Under the pieces are notes generated by a model that did no database searches, was not told the DNA's origin, and was given only the letters and a program-made list of their open reading frames with translations. From Candidatus Aminicenantota bacterium (GTDB lineage Bacteria; Acidobacteriota; Aminicenantia; Aminicenantales; UBA8522), in the NCBI GenBank assembly GCA_016934895.1, contig JAFGRZ010000129.1:1-7303 (forward strand): DNA of 7,303 nt, in the 5' to 3' direction. This document shows, in pieces, positions 6,060 through 7,303 of the stretch (position 1 is the stretch's first letter; every line of letters begins with the position of its first letter). A program made the translations under genes and the position numbers.

Positions 6060-6707
6060 TCAATAAATGTAGATCCTCGTCCCAATAGAAGCCGCCCGGT
6101 AGACGGCCTTCAGGTCCTCGTCCCCGACGCGGATGCATCCATGGGTGACGCTCCGACCGAGGAGCCGTGTGTAAAGAGTGCCGTGAATGAAGTATCCGTC
6201 GCCGAATCCGAGCGCGTAATCGCCCAGGACGCCATCCTCAAGCCTCTCCTCCTGTTTTTCGGGGATCTCCTTTCCCTCCTCGATGAAAGCCCAGTCGGGC
6301 TTGACCCAGGTGGGATTGACGAGCTTGGATTTGACCTGGAATTCGCCCCTGGGCGTGTCGAAGACCCAGATTCTCTTTCCGCTGGGATCTTCGAGGATCG
6401 TGCCGCTCCCGCAGCTGATCATGGCCGTGAGCAGGGCCTCCTGTCCTTTCTTGAGGGTCAGTGTGTTCCGGGCCGAATCGATGATGATATGGACGCCTTT
6501 CGGCGACAACGCCCGGATCCTTCTCCGGAGAGCGGCCGTCTCTCTTTCGATCTCGGCGGGTGTCCTTTTCCGGCTGCCCGCTTCCACTGTCCATCCGCCA
6601 TCGCGCGCTGCCCTCGGCCAGGCCACAAAGAGGGCCGCCGCCTCGAGGAGCGCAAAAGCCGCCAACACACAGAGCAATAGGATGCGAAGGGATTTCCTCG
6701 TGCTCAT
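6060..6707 (-). CDS. L,D-transpeptidase (YkuD/ErfK-like), membrane-anchored or secreted
   Basis: A 215-aa protein with one N-terminal hydrophobic segment (about 8-29), a signal peptide or anchor that places the enzyme outside the cytoplasmic membrane. A short charged helix (about 50-67) leads into the YkuD catalytic domain (about 71-215). The conserved segment TPRGEFQVKSKLVNPTW (118-134) and the active site HGT (175-177) followed by THGCIR (188-193) give His175, His189, the nucleophile Cys191 and Arg193. Members of this family make 3-3 peptidoglycan cross-links or attach proteins to the wall, and they resist most beta-lactams other than carbapenems. Which activity applies cannot be told here. 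The ATG overlaps the upstream gene's stop as ATGA, a strong sign of coupled translation. Confidence 0.94.
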   Translation of the reverse strand: MSTRKSLRILLLCVLAAFALLEAAALFVAWPRAARDGGWTVEAGSRKRTPAEIERETAALRRRIRALSPKGVHIIIDSARNTLTLKKGQEALLTAMISCGSGTILEDPSGKRIWVFDTPRGEFQVKSKLVNPTWVKPDWAFIEEGKEIPEKQEERLEDGVLGDYALGFGDGYFIHGTLYTRLLGRSVTHGCIRVGDEDLKAVYRAASIGTRIYIY

Positions 6708-7303
6708 GATCCGGATTTCCTGAGCCCGGCCAGCAGGTTTTGGGCACTCTCCATAGACCCGATGATCGTCACCGGTGTCCCGACAGCCACCTCGAGGAAG
6801 ATCTTGTCCATGACCGCGTTTTCGACACCCACACAGCCATTGGTCAGAAAATCGTTCCCCCCCCCGTGGATCTCGATCAGCCCGCCGATGGAGGCTCGCA
6901 CCGGGATCAGTCCTTTCTTCTTGGCGAGGGAAAAACGCTTCCTGTCCGCTTCATTAGGGTAGTCGATCAGGAGCGCTTTGTGATAGCGACTCTTCGCGTT
7001 TTTCTTGACGACCTTGTAGCGGCCCTCTGGGGTGGCCTCATCGCCGGCGAAGAGTTTATGGGTCAATCCGTACTTACCCAATCCGATCTCGTAGACGGCG
7101 ACCGCCCTCCCTTTTTTCAGGAGCGTCAGCGTCCGGTCCAGTTTGTTGACCAGAATGGCCGTTGTTCCCTTCCGCCGCGACTCGGCGGCCGTCTCGTCGG
7201 CCCACTTCCGCCACAGGGCCACCTGGTTTTCGTCGGCATACCGGGCAAGGATCGAGAACAGGGCATCTTCCGCCTGCCGGATATGCCCGTCGATCAGGCC
7301 GAG
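6704..7303 (-). CDS. L,D-transpeptidase-like (YkuD/YafK-type) protein, 5' end outside the window
   Basis: The reading frame stays open from base 7303 to the stop at 6704, giving 199 visible residues. The internal GTG at 7222 is probably not the true start, because the 27 codons before it encode plausible helical protein (HIRQAEDALFSILARYADEN). The YkuD domain begins at about residue 47. It carries ATPEGRYKV (90-98), IHGGGND (145-151) and TNGCVGVEN (154-162), with probable catalytic His146 and Cys157. The usual SHGC-x-R signature is replaced by TNGCVGV, so the arginine after the cysteine is absent, a variant I associate with YafK-like branches. An N-terminal signal or helical domain is expected beyond the window. 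The ATGA overlap with the next gene implies the two are made together. Confidence 0.88.
   Translation of the reverse strand, partial: LGLIDGHIRQAEDALFSILARYADENQVALWRKWADETAAESRRKGTTAILVNKLDRTLTLLKKGRAVAVYEIGLGKYGLTHKLFAGDEATPEGRYKVVKKNAKSRYHKALLIDYPNEADRKRFSLAKKKGLIPVRASIGGLIEIHGGGNDFLTNGCVGVENAVMDKIFLEVAVGTPVTIIGSMESAQNLLAGLRKSGS

Noticed and set aside
1..7303. CRISPR array, prophage, insertion sequence or defence system
   Set aside because: No spaced direct repeats, phage genes, transposase or defence motifs are seen. The window is essentially filled by core genes.

Overview
Bacterial chromosomal window in which every recognisable gene lies on the minus strand, so the natural reading order runs from base 7303 down to base 1. 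It looks GC-rich with compact, mostly overlapping genes. The gene set is core and housekeeping. The pairing dnaK-dnaJ-hspR occurs in several phyla (Actinobacteria, Deinococcus, epsilon- and deltaproteobacteria, Acidobacteria-like groups). The gene order with a sigma factor and a helicase loader behind it, plus the TGGGGACA-type palindrome, makes me lean to an Acidobacteria/Aminicenantes/deltaproteobacterial-like environmental genome. That assignment is inference only.

Region A (7303-5392) is a cell-envelope operon. It holds a 5'-truncated L,D-transpeptidase-like gene, a second complete L,D-transpeptidase (YkuD domain) joined by an ATGA overlap, and an unrecognised exported or lipoprotein-type gene that abuts or overlaps the second transpeptidase. 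The two transpeptidases have different active-site signatures, so they are not simple duplicates.

Region B (5391-5277) is the regulatory intergenic region. It contains an AT-rich upstream tract, a near-consensus housekeeping promoter (TTGACA, 17 bp, TATACT) and a HAIR-like inverted repeat (CTTGACA-N7-GCTCAAA) overlapping the -35 box. A strong AGGAGG ribosome binding site follows. HAIR is the operator of HspR, and hspR is encoded downstream in the same operon, so an autoregulated heat-shock circuit can be read directly from the sequence.

Region C (5276-179) is one apparent operon: dnaK, dnaJ, hspR, a sigma-70 family factor lacking region 1.1, and a DnaC/DnaI-like AAA+ helicase loader. The junctions after dnaJ are 1 nt, 12 nt and a 1-nt overlap. 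No grpE is present. The unusual point is that a sigma factor and a replication-type ATPase share the stress-controlled chaperone transcript.

Region D (178-1) holds an imperfect palindrome that may end the operon (terminator or REP-like element). A promoter-like sequence with 17 bp spacing then precedes the 5' half of a tRNA, most likely tRNA-Asn, which is cut by the window edge.
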